The notes: generated by a model from the sequence alone, not told the origin. Shown: positions 28,309-37,131, numbered from the stretch's first letter. The stretch is 64,000 bases of DNA from Vogesella urethralis (GCF_007644045.2 NZ_VMDW02000129.1:47098-111097), one strand, 5' to 3'. Program-made: numbers and translations.

Positions 28309-28857
28309 TCAAGCAGTGCGCTTGGCTGCAGCTTTCACGGCATCGGCAGTGGCGCTGGTGGCGGCTTTCACGCTGCTGTCGGCGAACTCGGCGACTTGCT
28401 GGCCGGTCTTGCTCAGGGTGCTGAACGCAGCGGCAGAGGCGGCCAGACCGGATTTGAATGCATTGATGGCAGCTTCGGAGCCAGCCGGGGCGTTTTTACC
28501 CAGGCTTTCCACGTTGCTGATCAGCAGCTTGTTCAGGTCGCTGAAGTTGGTCTCGGCTACCTTGCCCAGCTCGCTCTGGGTTTGCGACACGATGTCGTAC
28601 ACGTTGCGGCTGTTGGCAACCGCTTGCTCCAGGCCTTGGGCGGTCAGTTTGTTGACGCGGCTCAGTGCTTCTTGCGGGTCTTTCACTTCGCTCAGTTCGC
28701 GGGCCAGCTTGACGTTTTCTTCCAGCGTCTGCTTGGACAGTTCCAGGCTCAGCTTGGCAAAGCGCTCGGCGCTATCCAGTGTGATTTGTGCAACGCGGAA
28801 AGCGGCTTCCAGGCCGTTTGCGGACAGTTTGGCGAATTGTTCGTTAGAAGTAGTCAT
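28309..28857 (-). CDS. phaP: phasin family protein (PHA granule-associated)
   Basis: Phasins coat polyhydroxyalkanoate granules. The 182-residue product is Ala-rich, almost wholly helical and lacks Cys or Trp, with the phasin-type N-terminus (NEQFAKLSANGLEAAFRVAQ) and an Ala/Lys tail ending AAAKRTA. The ATG at 28857 has GAGGA 8 bases upstream. It is divergent from phaR, the classic regulator of phasin genes, with a 15-bp inverted repeat between them. Confidence 0.9.
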   Translation of the reverse strand: MTTSNEQFAKLSANGLEAAFRVAQITLDSAERFAKLSLELSKQTLEENVKLARELSEVKDPQEALSRVNKLTAQGLEQAVANSRNVYDIVSQTQSELGKVAETNFSDLNKLLISNVESLGKNAPAGSEAAINAFKSGLAASAAAFSTLSKTGQQVAEFADSSVKAATSATADAVKAAAKRTA

Positions 28858-28940
28858 ACTGGTATCCTCGTAACACAATAGATGTAGATTGCATGGATGG
28901 GCACAGCAGCATTGTTTGATCGCTGTCTGATGCAGCGTTT

Positions 28941-28955
28941 TTGTGCGATGCACAA
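28941..28955. promoter_or_regulatory. inverted repeat between phasin and phaR, candidate PhaR operator
   Basis: TTGTGC, GAT, GCACAA is a perfect dyad in the divergent phaP/phaR control region, 83 bases upstream of the phasin start. PhaR is known to repress phasin and its own gene in other PHA producers. Assigning this site to PhaR is inference. Confidence 0.5.
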
Positions 28956-29071
28956 TGATGAGCGAATGTTAGCTTGGTCGCAGATGTGTGACTAGGAGTT
29001 TTGCTCTAGGCTGTTGCATTTATGGTAATGTGGCGGCACACAACAAAACAGATAAGCTGGGAGAGTGTTTC

Positions 29072-29644
29072 ATGAGCGTAGAAAAGCGGGTGATCAAGAA
29101 GTACCCGAACCGTCGTCTGTACGATACCGCCACCAGTTCCTACATCACGCTGGGTGATGTAAAGCAGCTGGTGCTTGATAATGTCGACATCCAGGTGCTG
29201 GATGCCAAAAGCCACGAAGACATTACCCGCGGCGTGCTGCTGCAGATCATCCTGGAAGAGGAAAGCGGCGGCTCCCCGATGTTCAGCTATGAAGTGCTGA
29301 CTCAGTTCATCCGCTTCTACGGCCAGGCCATGCAGGGCATGATGGGCCCCTTCCTCGAGAAAAACCTGCAAATCTTCGTACAGTTGCAGCAGCGCATGCA
29401 GGAACAAACCAAGGCCATGTACGGCGACAACCCCATGCTCAGCAGCAAGCTGTGGGGGGATTTCCTCAACTTCCAGGGCCCGGCCATGCAGAACATGATG
29501 TCCAGCTATCTGGACCAGAGCACCAATATGTTTCTGGACATGCAAAACCGCATGCAGGAGCAGGCGCGTACCATGTTTAGCGGCTTCGGTTTCCCCGCCT
29601 ACCCGCCGGCGCGGGACGATAAGGAAGAGCCGGGCAAGAAGTAG
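29072..29644 (+). CDS. phaR: polyhydroxyalkanoate synthesis repressor PhaR
   Basis: PhaR binds both PHA and DNA, releasing phasin genes from repression when granules form. The 190-residue product has the highly conserved N-terminal DNA-binding domain (RVIKKYPNRRLYDT at residues 5-18, SYITLGDVKQLV), then the PHB-accumulation regulatory domain (EDITRGVLLQIILEEE, LTQFIRFYGQAM). The C-terminal half is Met/Gln-rich and phasin-like (MQNRMQEQARTMF). GGGAGAG precedes the ATG at 29072. Confidence 0.94.
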   Translation: MSVEKRVIKKYPNRRLYDTATSSYITLGDVKQLVLDNVDIQVLDAKSHEDITRGVLLQIILEEESGGSPMFSYEVLTQFIRFYGQAMQGMMGPFLEKNLQIFVQLQQRMQEQTKAMYGDNPMLSSKLWGDFLNFQGPAMQNMMSSYLDQSTNMFLDMQNRMQEQARTMFSGFGFPAYPPARDDKEEPGKK

Positions 29645-29680
29645 TTTTCTTCGCCGTTTTTTCTTATAATCCAGCCATCT

Positions 29681-29716
29681 AGCCGGGCGCTGATCAACAC
29701 AGCGTCCGGCTTTCTG
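29681..29716 (+). terminator. hairpin after phaR, weak intrinsic terminator
   Basis: AGCCGGGCGCTG, loop ATCAACA, CAGCGTCCGGCT: a 12-bp stem with one G-T pair, followed by TTCTGTCTTT. A TATAAT at 29665-29670 just before it might drive rimO, in which case the hairpin would lie in the rimO leader. Confidence 0.6.
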
Positions 29717-29746
29717 TCTTTATCGAACTACAGGGTTGACGTTTAC

Positions 29747-31066
29747 ATGTCGCATGTTGCACCGAAAGTAGGGTTTGTGAGTCTGGGCTGTCCGAAGGCG
29801 GCGTCGGATTCCGAGCAGATCCTGACCCGCCTGCGCGCGGAAGGCTATGAGATTTCTGGTACCTACGACGGTGCCGACCTGGTGGTGGTCAACACCTGTG
29901 GTTTTATTGATGCGGCAGTACAGGAATCGCTGGATGCCATCGGCGAAGCGCTCAATGAAAACGGCAAGGTCATTGTTACCGGCTGTCTGGGGGCCAAAGG
30001 CGACGTGGTGAAAGAAGCGCACCCGTCGGTACTGGCCATTACCGGTCCGCACGCCACTGACGAAGTGATGACCCACGTGCATACCCATCTGCCCAAGCCG
30101 CACGACCCGTTCGTCGACCTGGTGCCGGATATCGGTGTGCGTCTGACGCCCAAGCACTACGCTTACGTCAAGATTTCCGAAGGCTGTAACCACCGTTGCA
30201 CCTTCTGCATCATCCCGTCCATGCGTGGCGACCTCGATAGCCGCCCGATCGACAGCGTGCTGGCCGAAGCGGCCAACCTGGCCAAGGCCGGCGTGAAAGA
30301 GCTGCTGATCATCTCGCAAGATACGTCGGCCTACGGCGTGGACCAAAAGTACAAGCTGGGCTTCTACAACGGCCGCCCGATCAAGACCCGTCTGCTGGAG
30401 CTGTGCGAAGAGCTGGGCAAGCACGGCATCTGGGTGCGACTGCACTACGTGTACCCGTACCCGAGCGTGGACGACATCATCCCGCTGATGGCCGAAGGCA
30501 AGATCCTGCCGTACTTGGATATCCCGTTTCAGCACGCCAGCCAGAAGATCCTGAAGCTGATGAAGCGCCCGGCCAATAGCGAAAACGTGCTGGGTCGCAT
30601 CAAGAAGTGGCGCGAAATCTGCCCGGACCTGGTGATCCGCTCCACCTTTATCGTCGGCTTCCCCGGCGAAACCGAAGAAGACTTCGAAGAACTGCTGGCT
30701 TTCATCCAGGAAGCGCAGCTGGATCGCGTCGGCTGTTTCACCTATTCGCCGGTAGAGGGCGCAGCAGCCAACGAACTGGCCGACCCGGTGCCGGAAGACG
30801 TGAAGGAAGCCCGCAAGGAGCGCTTCATGGCGGTACAGGCGGAAATTTCTGCCGCCCGTCTGGCGGCACGGGTTGGCCGCACACTGACCGTGCTGGTGGA
30901 CGAGATTGACGAAGAGGGTACTGCCATCTGCCGCAGCTACGCGGATGCGCCGGAAATCGACGGCCTGGTGTTTATCGAGGACGCCGACGATCTGAACGTA
31001 GGCGACTTCGTGCAGGTAGAGATCGTCGATGCCAGCGAGCACGACCTGTGGGGCGAGCGCGTGTAA
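29747..31066 (+). CDS. rimO: ribosomal protein S12 methylthiotransferase RimO
   Basis: RimO adds a methylthio group to Asp88 of ribosomal protein S12, using two [4Fe-4S] clusters and SAM. The 439-residue protein shows the N-terminal UPF0004 domain ([30 protein letters not shown] with three cluster Cys), the radical-SAM motif CNHRCTFC (Cys147, 151, 154) with the IIPSMRGD loop that marks RimO, and a C-terminal TRAM domain. Confidence 0.96.
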   Translation: MSHVAPKVGFVSLGCPKAASDSEQILTRLRAEGYEISGTYDGADLVVVNTCGFIDAAVQESLDAIGEALNENGKVIVTGCLGAKGDVVKEAHPSVLAITGPHATDEVMTHVHTHLPKPHDPFVDLVPDIGVRLTPKHYAYVKISEGCNHRCTFCIIPSMRGDLDSRPIDSVLAEAANLAKAGVKELLIISQDTSAYGVDQKYKLGFYNGRPIKTRLLELCEELGKHGIWVRLHYVYPYPSVDDIIPLMAEGKILPYLDIPFQHASQKILKLMKRPANSENVLGRIKKWREICPDLVIRSTFIVGFPGETEEDFEELLAFIQEAQLDRVGCFTYSPVEGAAANELADPVPEDVKEARKERFMAVQAEISAARLAARVGRTLTVLVDEIDEEGTAICRSYADAPEIDGLVFIEDADDLNVGDFVQVEIVDASEHDLWGERV

Positions 31067-31087
31067 GCGCACTGGCAACTCGGTAAA

Positions 31088-31118
31088 AACGGCGCCCGGT
31101 TCCCCGGCGCCGTTTTTT
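31088..31118. terminator. bidirectional terminator between rimO and the DeoR gene
   Basis: AACGGCGCC, loop CGGTTCCCC, GGCGCCGTT plus TTTT on the plus strand and AAAAA before it, so it can serve both convergent genes. Confidence 0.88.
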
Positions 31119-31139
31119 CATGCCTGCGTTGTGGCGGGC

Positions 31140-31919
31140 TCAGGCCTTGGCCAGCAGCACCGGTACGCCGCAATCACGCAGCCGCTGCAGCTTGTGCGGT
31201 TCGGCGTCTGCTTCCAATACCAGTTGGCCGATATCGGCCATGGCGGCCACCGAAAACGGGCTGGCGGTATCCAGCTTTTCATTGGTGACGCACAGCACCA
31301 CTTGGCTGCTGTGGCGTACCAGCTCGCGTTTTAGTGCGGCTTCTTCCGACAGCGTGGTGCCGACGCCCAGTTCGATATCCAGCGAGCAGGTGCCCAGAAA
31401 GCAGATGTCCGGTCGCAGCGTCTGGATTTCCAGCATTGCACTGCTACCCATGGTGCCGCCGATGCGATGGTCCATACGGCCGCCCACCACCAACACCTCC
31501 AGCGCGCTGCGCCCCAGCAGCGCAGCAGCGATGGGGATGGCATTGGTGGCGATGGTCAGCGGCAGGCCGTCGGGGATGGCGCGGGCAATTTCCAGGTTGG
31601 TGGTGCCGGAATCCAGAAACACGAATTGCCCGGGGCGCAGCAACTGCACCGCGGCGGCGGCCAACCTGGCCTTGCGCGCGATGTTCTCGTGGCTGCGCTG
31701 GCTGAAGTTGCCGGTATTCGGCGTCATGGCGATGGCGCCGCCGTACACGCGCTGGCAGACGCCGCTGCTGGCCAGCTCGCGCAGGTCGCGGCGGATGGAG
31801 TCTTCCGATACGCCCAGCGTTTGCGCCAGTTCGGCAGCGACCACGCGGCCATCCTGCTGCAGGCGCTGGCGGATGTAGGTCTGGCGGTCGCTGGGCAGGC
31901 CGGTAGCGGGTTGAGTCAT
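31140..31919 (-). CDS. DeoR-family transcriptional regulator
   Basis: The 259-residue product has a DeoR helix-turn-helix (VAAELAQTLGVSEDSIRRDLREL) and the sugar-phosphate-binding domain with LDSGTTNLEIAR, LTIATNA, VVGGRMD and the C-terminal LCVTNEKLD. The effector is usually a phosphosugar. It is divergent from a HAD phosphatase gene. The start at 31919 is preferred; an in-frame ATG at 31949 would extend it by ten residues into a large inverted repeat. Neither has a strong ribosome site. Confidence 0.88.
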   Translation of the reverse strand: MTQPATGLPSDRQTYIRQRLQQDGRVVAAELAQTLGVSEDSIRRDLRELASSGVCQRVYGGAIAMTPNTGNFSQRSHENIARKARLAAAAVQLLRPGQFVFLDSGTTNLEIARAIPDGLPLTIATNAIPIAAALLGRSALEVLVVGGRMDHRIGGTMGSSAMLEIQTLRPDICFLGTCSLDIELGVGTTLSEEAALKRELVRHSSQVVLCVTNEKLDTASPFSVAAMADIGQLVLEADAEPHKLQRLRDCGVPVLLAKA

Positions 31920-31952
31920 GGCGGGCAATCGGGCGTGGCAAAACGACATCGT

Positions 31953-31995
31953 GCAACATTCGGCAAGCCTAGGTCAATGTTTTGCCGAATGTTGC
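31953..31995. promoter_or_regulatory. 14-bp inverted repeat, candidate DeoR-family operator
   Basis: GCAACATTCGGCAA at 31953-31966 and its exact complement TTGCCGAATGTTGC at 31982-31995 are separated by 15 bases in the divergent promoter region. The TTCG-containing arms and spacing suit a DeoR-type tetramer. A second small palindrome, TTGTGCACAA, lies at 32034-32043 near the HAD gene start. Confidence 0.65.
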
Positions 31996-32073
31996 GGGAT
32001 TGAACGCCAGATTGCTTGCCTGTTTGTGCATGATTGTGCACAATGATGCCAGATTATTCGATGGGAGCCTGTG

Positions 32074-32856
32074 ATGCTACGCGCCGTGATTACCGATCTG
32101 GATGGCACTTTCCTGGGGGCGGACTCGCAACCGCTGCCGGCCAATATGGACGCCCTGCGCCGTGCTGCCGCCGCCGGCTGCCAGGTGATGGTGGCCACCG
32201 GCCGCCATTACCCGTTCGTGCAAGCGTTGCTGCAACAGTTGGGCGTGCCGGCCTGGGTGCTGAGTGCCAACGGTGCACGGGTGCACGCGCCGGATGGCAG
32301 CCTGTTTGCTGCGGCCAACCTAGCGCCGGCGCTGGTACAAAAGCTGGTGCAGCCCGAGCTGGTGATGGGCGCCGAGATGGCTTTGTACCTCGATGATCGC
32401 CGGCTGGCCTGCCGCTATCACGGCGGCGGTCTGGACTGGTACGCGCAGGCGGCGGAGCAGCAGGACAGCCTGGCCGACTACCACGGCCGTGACGTGGCCA
32501 AGATCGTGTATTGCGGCGAACCGGCGCTGCTGGCGCGCATCGAGGCCGATATCCTGTACCGCTTCGAGGGGCAGCTGGCGCTGACCTATTCGCAGGACTG
32601 CTATCTGGAAGTGATGGCGCCGGGTGTTAGCAAGGGCAGTGCCTTGCTGGGTGTGTTGCAGCAGCTGGATATCGACCCGGCCGATTGCGCGGCTTTTGGC
32701 GATGCGCTGAACGATGCCGAGATGCTGGCACTGGTGGGCCACCCGCACGTGATGGCCAACGCCAGTGCGGCGCTGCGGCAACGGGTGCCACAGGCGCCGG
32801 TGATCGGCGATCACCGCGACGCGGCGGTGGCGCAGGCATTGGCGCGCTGGTTTTGA
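32074..32856 (+). CDS. HAD-superfamily hydrolase, Cof subfamily (sugar-phosphate phosphatase-like)
   Basis: The 260-residue protein has the HAD motifs in order: TDLDGT with nucleophile Asp8 and acid/base Asp10, MVATGR (motif II Thr), the APGVSKGSALL Lys (motif III) and FGDALNDAEML (motif IV). The large type-IIB cap between motifs II and III marks the Cof/YbiV-like group, which acts on phosphosugars and FMN. The ATG at 32074 is preferred over the overlapping GTG (32071) because GGGAG lies 7-8 bases upstream. The divergent DeoR regulator probably controls it. Confidence 0.87.
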   Translation: MLRAVITDLDGTFLGADSQPLPANMDALRRAAAAGCQVMVATGRHYPFVQALLQQLGVPAWVLSANGARVHAPDGSLFAAANLAPALVQKLVQPELVMGAEMALYLDDRRLACRYHGGGLDWYAQAAEQQDSLADYHGRDVAKIVYCGEPALLARIEADILYRFEGQLALTYSQDCYLEVMAPGVSKGSALLGVLQQLDIDPADCAAFGDALNDAEMLALVGHPHVMANASAALRQRVPQAPVIGDHRDAAVAQALARWF

Positions 32857-32910
32857 TGCAGGCTATCCAAGGTTGGCCGCACGCCGCGCTGTGACGTGGC
32901 TGACAACAAA

Positions 32911-32940
32911 AAAGCCCTTGCTGTTGCGGCAAGGGCTTTT
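32911..32940. terminator. bidirectional terminator between the HAD gene and the ABC-F gene
   Basis: AAAGCCCTTGC, loop TGTTGCG, GCAAGGGCTTTT, with A-rich sequence before it. A copy of GGTTGGCCGCA lies 30 bases upstream at 32871-32881. Confidence 0.9.
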
Positions 32941-32964
32941 GCTTGTTTGCGGCGTGGCGGCAGC

Positions 32965-34878
32965 TCAGCCGGCGGCGTGCTCGCGCTCGATCGCTTCGAT
33001 CTCTTCCTGTAGCAGCATCCAGTCTTCTTCCACGCTTTCCAGCTGGCTGGCCACCTCGCCCTGGCGGCGGATGCTGTCGGCCAGCTTGGCTTTGTTTGCG
33101 TCGCTGTACGCGTCTTCACTGGACAGGAAGGCATCCAGCTCGGCTTTTTCCTTGCCCAGCGTTTCCAGCGAGTTTTCCAGCTTGTTCAGCTTGGCCAGCA
33201 GCGGTTTCTTGGCGGCGGCCAACTTCTGTCGTGCCTCGGCCTCCTGGCGCTTCTGGTCTTTGCGGTTCACCGTTTGGGCGTCGCCGCTGGACGGGCGGTT
33301 GGCGTCGGCCAGCTGCGCCAGCCGCCACTGGCGGTAGTCTTCCAGGTCGCCGTCAAACGGCTGTACCGTGCCGTCGGCCACCAGCCAGAACACGTCGGTG
33401 GTGGATTCCAGCAGCGAGCGGTCGTGCGACACCACCACCAGCGCGCCGCCGAAATCCTGTAGCGCCAGCGTCAGCGCGTGGCGCATTTCCAGGTCCAGGT
33501 GGTTGGTCGGTTCATCCAGCAGCAGCAGGTTGGGCTTTTGCCACACGATCATCGCCAGCGCCAGCCGCGATTTCTCGCCACCGGACATCGGGCCCACCGG
33601 GTCGCTGACCATGTCGCCGCGGAAGTTGAAGCCGCCAAGGAAGGTGCGCAGCTCCTGCTCGCGTACCTCTGGCGCCAGCCGCTGCATGTGGCGCAGCGGG
33701 GATTCCTCGGGGCGCAGCGTATCCAGCTGGTGCTGGGCAAAGTAGCCGATTTTCAGCGTTTGCGCGCAGATCAGCTCGCCACTTTGTGGTGGTAGCTCGC
33801 CGGCCAGCAGTTTCACCAGCGTGGACTTGCCGGCGCCGTTGACGCCCAGCAGGCCGATGCGGCTGCCGGCTTCCACCGACAAGGCCAAGCGGTGCAGGAT
33901 GGTGGTGGCACCGTAGCCAACGTTGGCCGCATCCAGTCGCAGCAGCGGGTTGGGCAGGTTGTCCGGTGTGTCGAAATGGAAGTCGAACGGCGAGGCCACG
34001 TGCGCCGGCGCGATGCGTTCCAGCTTTTCCAGCGCCTTGACGCGGCTTTGCGCCTGGCGCGCCTTGCTGGCTTTGGCCTTGAAGCGGGTGATGAACGATT
34101 CCAGATGCGCGATCTGGCGTTGCTGCTTCTCGTAGTCTCCTTGCTGGCGCGACAGTTTTTCGGCGCGCATCACCTCGAACTGGCTGTAGTTGCCGGTGTA
34201 GAGGGTGAGCGTCTGGCTGGACACGTCCACGATGTGGCTGGTGATGCTGTCGAGGAAGTCGCGGTCGTGCGAGATCACCAGCAGCGTGCCTTCGTAGGCT
34301 TTCAGCCAGTCCTCCAGCCACAGTACCGTTTCCAGGTCCAGGTGGTTGGTGGGTTCGTCCAGCAGAAGCAAGTCGGAGCGGCACATCAGCGCCTGCGCCA
34401 GGTTCAGCCGCATGCGCCAGCCGCCGGAGAACGTCGATACCGGGCGCTGGTGGCTGTCCGGCGCAAAGCCCAGGCCGTTCAGCAGCTTGGCGGCGCGTGA
34501 CGGTGCGGCGTAGCCGCCGATGCGGTCCAGCTCACCGTGCAGGCTGCCGATGGCATGGCCGTCGCCGCTGGCCTCGGCGGCGGCCAGCTTGTGCTGCAGG
34601 CCGCGCAGTTCGGCGTCGCCGTCCAGCACGTAGTCGAGTGCCGATTGCGCCAGCGCCGGGGTTTCCTGCGCCACATGGGCCAGGGTCCAGTGCGGCGGTA
34701 CGATGGCGTCGCCGCTATCGGCGTGCAGTTCGCCCTTCAGCAGCGCGAACAGGCTGGATTTGCCGGCGCCATTGGCACCGACAATGCCGGCCTTGTTACC
34801 GGGGTTGATGGTGAGGTTGGCCGCAATCAGCAGTTCTTTCAGGCCGCGGCGCAAGGTAAGGTTTTTTAGCTGGATCAT
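32965..34878 (-). CDS. ABC-F family ATPase (YheS/Uup-like ribosome-associated factor)
   Basis: ABC-F proteins have two ATPase domains and no membrane part; they act on stalled or special ribosomes. The 637-residue product has Walker A motifs GANGAGKSS (near 34) and GVNGAGKST (near 346), signatures STFSGGWRMRLNLAQAL and GPMSGGEKSRLALAM, and LLLDEPTNHLD in both halves. The linker between the domains is charged and helical, and the C-terminal tail forms a coiled coil (KLNKLENSLETLGKEKAEL). Length and tail suit YheS better than EttA. Confidence 0.9.
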   Translation of the reverse strand: MIQLKNLTLRRGLKELLIAANLTINPGNKAGIVGANGAGKSSLFALLKGELHADSGDAIVPPHWTLAHVAQETPALAQSALDYVLDGDAELRGLQHKLAAAEASGDGHAIGSLHGELDRIGGYAAPSRAAKLLNGLGFAPDSHQRPVSTFSGGWRMRLNLAQALMCRSDLLLLDEPTNHLDLETVLWLEDWLKAYEGTLLVISHDRDFLDSITSHIVDVSSQTLTLYTGNYSQFEVMRAEKLSRQQGDYEKQQRQIAHLESFITRFKAKASKARQAQSRVKALEKLERIAPAHVASPFDFHFDTPDNLPNPLLRLDAANVGYGATTILHRLALSVEAGSRIGLLGVNGAGKSTLVKLLAGELPPQSGELICAQTLKIGYFAQHQLDTLRPEESPLRHMQRLAPEVREQELRTFLGGFNFRGDMVSDPVGPMSGGEKSRLALAMIVWQKPNLLLLDEPTNHLDLEMRHALTLALQDFGGALVVVSHDRSLLESTTDVFWLVADGTVQPFDGDLEDYRQWRLAQLADANRPSSGDAQTVNRKDQKRQEAEARQKLAAAKKPLLAKLNKLENSLETLGKEKAELDAFLSSEDAYSDANKAKLADSIRRQGEVASQLESVEEDWMLLQEEIEAIEREHAAG

Positions 34879-34957
34879 GATTGTCTTTTGCCACCGCAGC
34901 AGACTGCTGGCGCGGCAAAAGTCAGCGCGCGTCAGGTTGGCATGGTGGAGAGTGTCG

Positions 34958-34985
34958 GGCTGACGCCGCCGGGGCAGCGTCAGCC
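34958..34985 (-). repeat. hairpin between tsaD and the ABC-F gene
   Basis: GGCTGACGC pairs with GCGTCAGCC across a 10-base loop. There is no T tract on either strand. It may attenuate read-through from tsaD into the ABC-F gene. Confidence 0.5.
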
Positions 34986-35002
34986 TGTATGGGTGGTTGT
35001 GC

Positions 35003-36028
35003 TTAAACGGCCGGCAGGCTGGACAACTCCCAGCGCGGCTTCACCGTGAAGCCGCCGGCCGGCGTGGCGTATTTCAGGCGCATGGCGCCGGCAAAGGCGA
35101 TCATGGCGCCGTTGTCGGTGCACAGCTTCAGCGGCGGGTAGAACACCTGGTATTTGCGGCGGCGGGCCGCCTCGTCCAGCGCGGCGCGCAGCTGCTTGTT
35201 GGCGCCCACGCCGCCGGCTACCACAATGCGCTGCATGCCGGTCTGTTTCAGCGCCTTCATGCACTTGCTGACCAGTACCTCGACGATGGCTTCCTGGAAC
35301 GCGCGGCAGATGTCCTTGCGCGCTTGTTCGTCGATACTGCCGTGCTCGGCTTCCACTTGCTTGCTCAGCGTCAGTACCGCCGTTTTCAGGCCGGAAAAGC
35401 TCATGTCCAGGTTGGGCGAGTGCAGCATCGGGCGCGGCAGCTCGAAGCGGGCGGGGTCGCCTTCTTCTGCCAGTTTCGATAGTAGCGGGCCACCAGGGTA
35501 GGGCAGGCCCAGCAGTTTGGCGGTTTTATCGAACGCTTCGCCGGCAGCATCGTCCAGCGTCTCGCCCAGGATCTCGTACTGGCCGACGCCGCGCACGGCC
35601 ATGATCTGGGTGTGGCCGCCGGAAACCAGCAGCGCCAGGAACGGGAAGTCCGGGCGCGGGGTGGCTAGCAAGGGGGATAGCAGGTGGCCTTCCAGGTGGT
35701 GGACGGCAATCACCGGTTTGCCCAGGCCGACGGCCAGTGCGTTAGCAAAGCCGGCGCCAACCAACAGCGCGCCGCCAAGGCCTGGCCCTTGGGTGTAGGC
35801 AATAGCGTCGATGTCTTGCAGGGTGACGCCGGCTTCGGCCAGGCAGGCTTCGGTGAGCGGGCGCACGCGACGGATGTGATCGCGGCTGGCCAGTTCGGGC
35901 ACCACGCCGCCGTATTCGGCGTGCATGGCCATCTGGGAGTGCAGCTGGTCGGCAATCAGGCCGCGTTCGGTGTGGTACAGGGCAACACCGGTTTCGTCAC
36001 AGGACGATTCGATACCAAGAACAAGCAT
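35003..36028 (-). CDS. tsaD: tRNA N6-threonylcarbamoyladenosine transferase TsaD
   Basis: TsaD transfers the threonylcarbamoyl group to A37 of ANN-decoding tRNAs, working with TsaB and TsaE. The 341-residue product has [11 protein letters not shown] at the N-terminus, the metal-binding HLEGH (His111, His115), VSGGHTQI and [10 protein letters not shown]. The start at 36028 is the family-standard MLVLGIESS; the longer reading adds residues from the upstream spacer. It is divergent from the OsmC-family gene. Confidence 0.95.
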   Translation of the reverse strand: MLVLGIESSCDETGVALYHTERGLIADQLHSQMAMHAEYGGVVPELASRDHIRRVRPLTEACLAEAGVTLQDIDAIAYTQGPGLGGALLVGAGFANALAVGLGKPVIAVHHLEGHLLSPLLATPRPDFPFLALLVSGGHTQIMAVRGVGQYEILGETLDDAAGEAFDKTAKLLGLPYPGGPLLSKLAEEGDPARFELPRPMLHSPNLDMSFSGLKTAVLTLSKQVEAEHGSIDEQARKDICRAFQEAIVEVLVSKCMKALKQTGMQRIVVAGGVGANKQLRAALDEAARRRKYQVFYPPLKLCTDNGAMIAFAGAMRLKYATPAGGFTVKPRWELSSLPAV

Positions 36029-36132
36029 GGGAGCCGTTTCAAAACTAAACAATCTTTCCATTTTACCGGTGATTCTTTGTCCGCCCAAATCGGCGATGTT
36101 AGGCTTGGGGTCTGTATTCCTCGGAGATAGGC

Positions 36133-36552
36133 ATGAAAGCAAGACTGAAGTGGGTAGACGGCGTGTGTTTCATGGGCGAAACCGGCAGCGGCCACGCTGT
36201 GGTGATGGACGGCGCGCCGGAAGGTGGCGGGCGCAATCTGGGCCCGCGCCCGATGGAACTGCTGCTGCTGGGCACCGCCGGCTGCACCAGCTACGACGTG
36301 ATCACTATTCTGAAAAAATCGCGCCAGGACGTGCGCGATTGCTGGGTGGAGATGGAAGCCGAGCGTGCCGATACCGACCCGAAGGTATTCACCAAGATCC
36401 ACTTCCACTTTGTGGTGGTTGGCCGCAATCTGAAAGATGACACCGTGGCGCGCGCCATCAGCCTGTCGGCCGACAAGTACTGCTCGGCGTCCATCATGCT
36501 GGGCAAGACCGCGGACATTACCCACGACTTCGAGATTCGCGACGACGCGTAA
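36133..36552 (+). CDS. OsmC/Ohr superfamily protein (YhfA-like)
   Basis: The 139-residue product has the two conserved redox Cys of the OsmC/Ohr superfamily, in [11 protein letters not shown] and DKYCSAS, and the alpha/beta core in between ([12 protein letters not shown]). Ohr and OsmC reduce organic hydroperoxides. This branch, with no N-terminal extension, matches YhfA-type proteins whose activity is not defined. Confidence 0.87.
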   Translation: MKARLKWVDGVCFMGETGSGHAVVMDGAPEGGGRNLGPRPMELLLLGTAGCTSYDVITILKKSRQDVRDCWVEMEAERADTDPKVFTKIHFHFVVVGRNLKDDTVARAISLSADKYCSASIMLGKTADITHDFEIRDDA

Positions 36553-36681
36553 GTTTTTGTTGTTGTCCGCATCCCGATAAACCCCGGCCTGGTGCCCAAT
36601 GCCAGTCAGTTAAGCGAATATGCTTGGCCTTCAAGTAGGAGAGCGTGAGTGAAGCGCCCCATCCCGTTGGCGCGAGCCGGT

Positions 36682-36778
36682 CAAAATGGTGCGCCCCAGG
36701 TTTTAAGACGCCGATTTGTTTGAGTCCCGAGCCGTTAGCGAGGGGCGAGTTCGGCGGCGCCTGGGGCGTGCCATTTTG
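36682..36778 (+). ncRNA. predicted strongly folded RNA core of the MITE-like element
   Basis: Arms CAAAATGGTGCGCCCCAGG and CCTGGGGCGTGCCATTTTG pair over all 19 positions if two G-U pairs are allowed. An inner CGCCGA/TCGGCG stem (36709-36714 with 36751-36756) sits in the loop. The G-U tolerance suggests a fold used as RNA on the plus strand. No promoter was assigned, so transcription is unproven. Confidence 0.45.
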
Positions 36779-36816
36779 GACGGGGTTTCGAGCAGCCCCG
36801 GGTTGCGGGGGAATGA

Positions 36817-36842
36817 AAAGGGGGCGGCAATCCGCCCCCTTT
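36817..36842 (+). terminator. terminator-like hairpin in the MITE-like element
   Basis: AAAGGGGGCGG, loop CAAT, CCGCCCCCTTT: a perfect 11-bp stem ending in TTT. It would end any plus-strand transcript of the folded core and shield the flagellar promoter from it. Confidence 0.6.
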
Positions 36843-37115
36843 CCCGTCTGCCGGGCGGAACCGGCATCTAATTATCGTCCGCATAGCGGACACATTAGCA
36901 CTCTTCAAACACAACAATCCCCTAGCCAAAAAAACGCCAGTCAGCGCTAACTGACTGGTATTAGGCCTGGTGCCAGGGTTTTGCTTTTTTGCCGTGCTCG
37001 CCTGCTGTTGGCCGCTGGCCGGCAAGTTTTGCCGCTGTCTTTGCCGCTTGCCGGCGCTGTGGGCTGCCATTCGGCTGCAGCTCGGCTTTCTTTAGCCTTT
37101 TTTGCAAAAAAAAGC

Positions 37116-37131
37116 TGGCACGCTTTGTGCT
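37116..37131 (+). promoter_or_regulatory. sigma-54 promoter of flgBCDEFGHI
   Basis: TGGCACGCTTTGTGCT fits the -24/-12 consensus with exact GG-N10-GC spacing, 30 bases upstream of flgB. Sigma-54 control of hook and basal-body genes is usual in polarly flagellated proteobacteria. Confidence 0.85.

Larger units (their letters stand above)
36597..36963. mobile_element. MITE-like non-autonomous element, 367 bp
   Basis: The left end CAATGCCAGTCAGTTAAGCG and the complement of the right end, TAATACCAGTCAGTTAGCG, form imperfect terminal inverted repeats. They are flanked exactly by an 11-bp direct repeat GGCCTGGTGCC (36586-36596 and 36964-36974), as expected for a target-site duplication. No transposase is inside. 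The core holds a 19-bp helix (36682-36700 with 36760-36778), an inner CGCCGA/TCGGCG stem and a terminator-like hairpin. A 101-codon ORF here is judged non-coding. It lies between osmC and the flgB promoter. Confidence 0.68.

Noticed and set aside
36645..36950. 101-codon plus-strand ORF in the osmC-flgB spacer
   Set aside because: It lies wholly inside the MITE-like element, covers its inverted repeats and hairpins, has no good ribosome site, and reads as Pro/Arg/Gly-rich low-complexity sequence typical of translated structured DNA.
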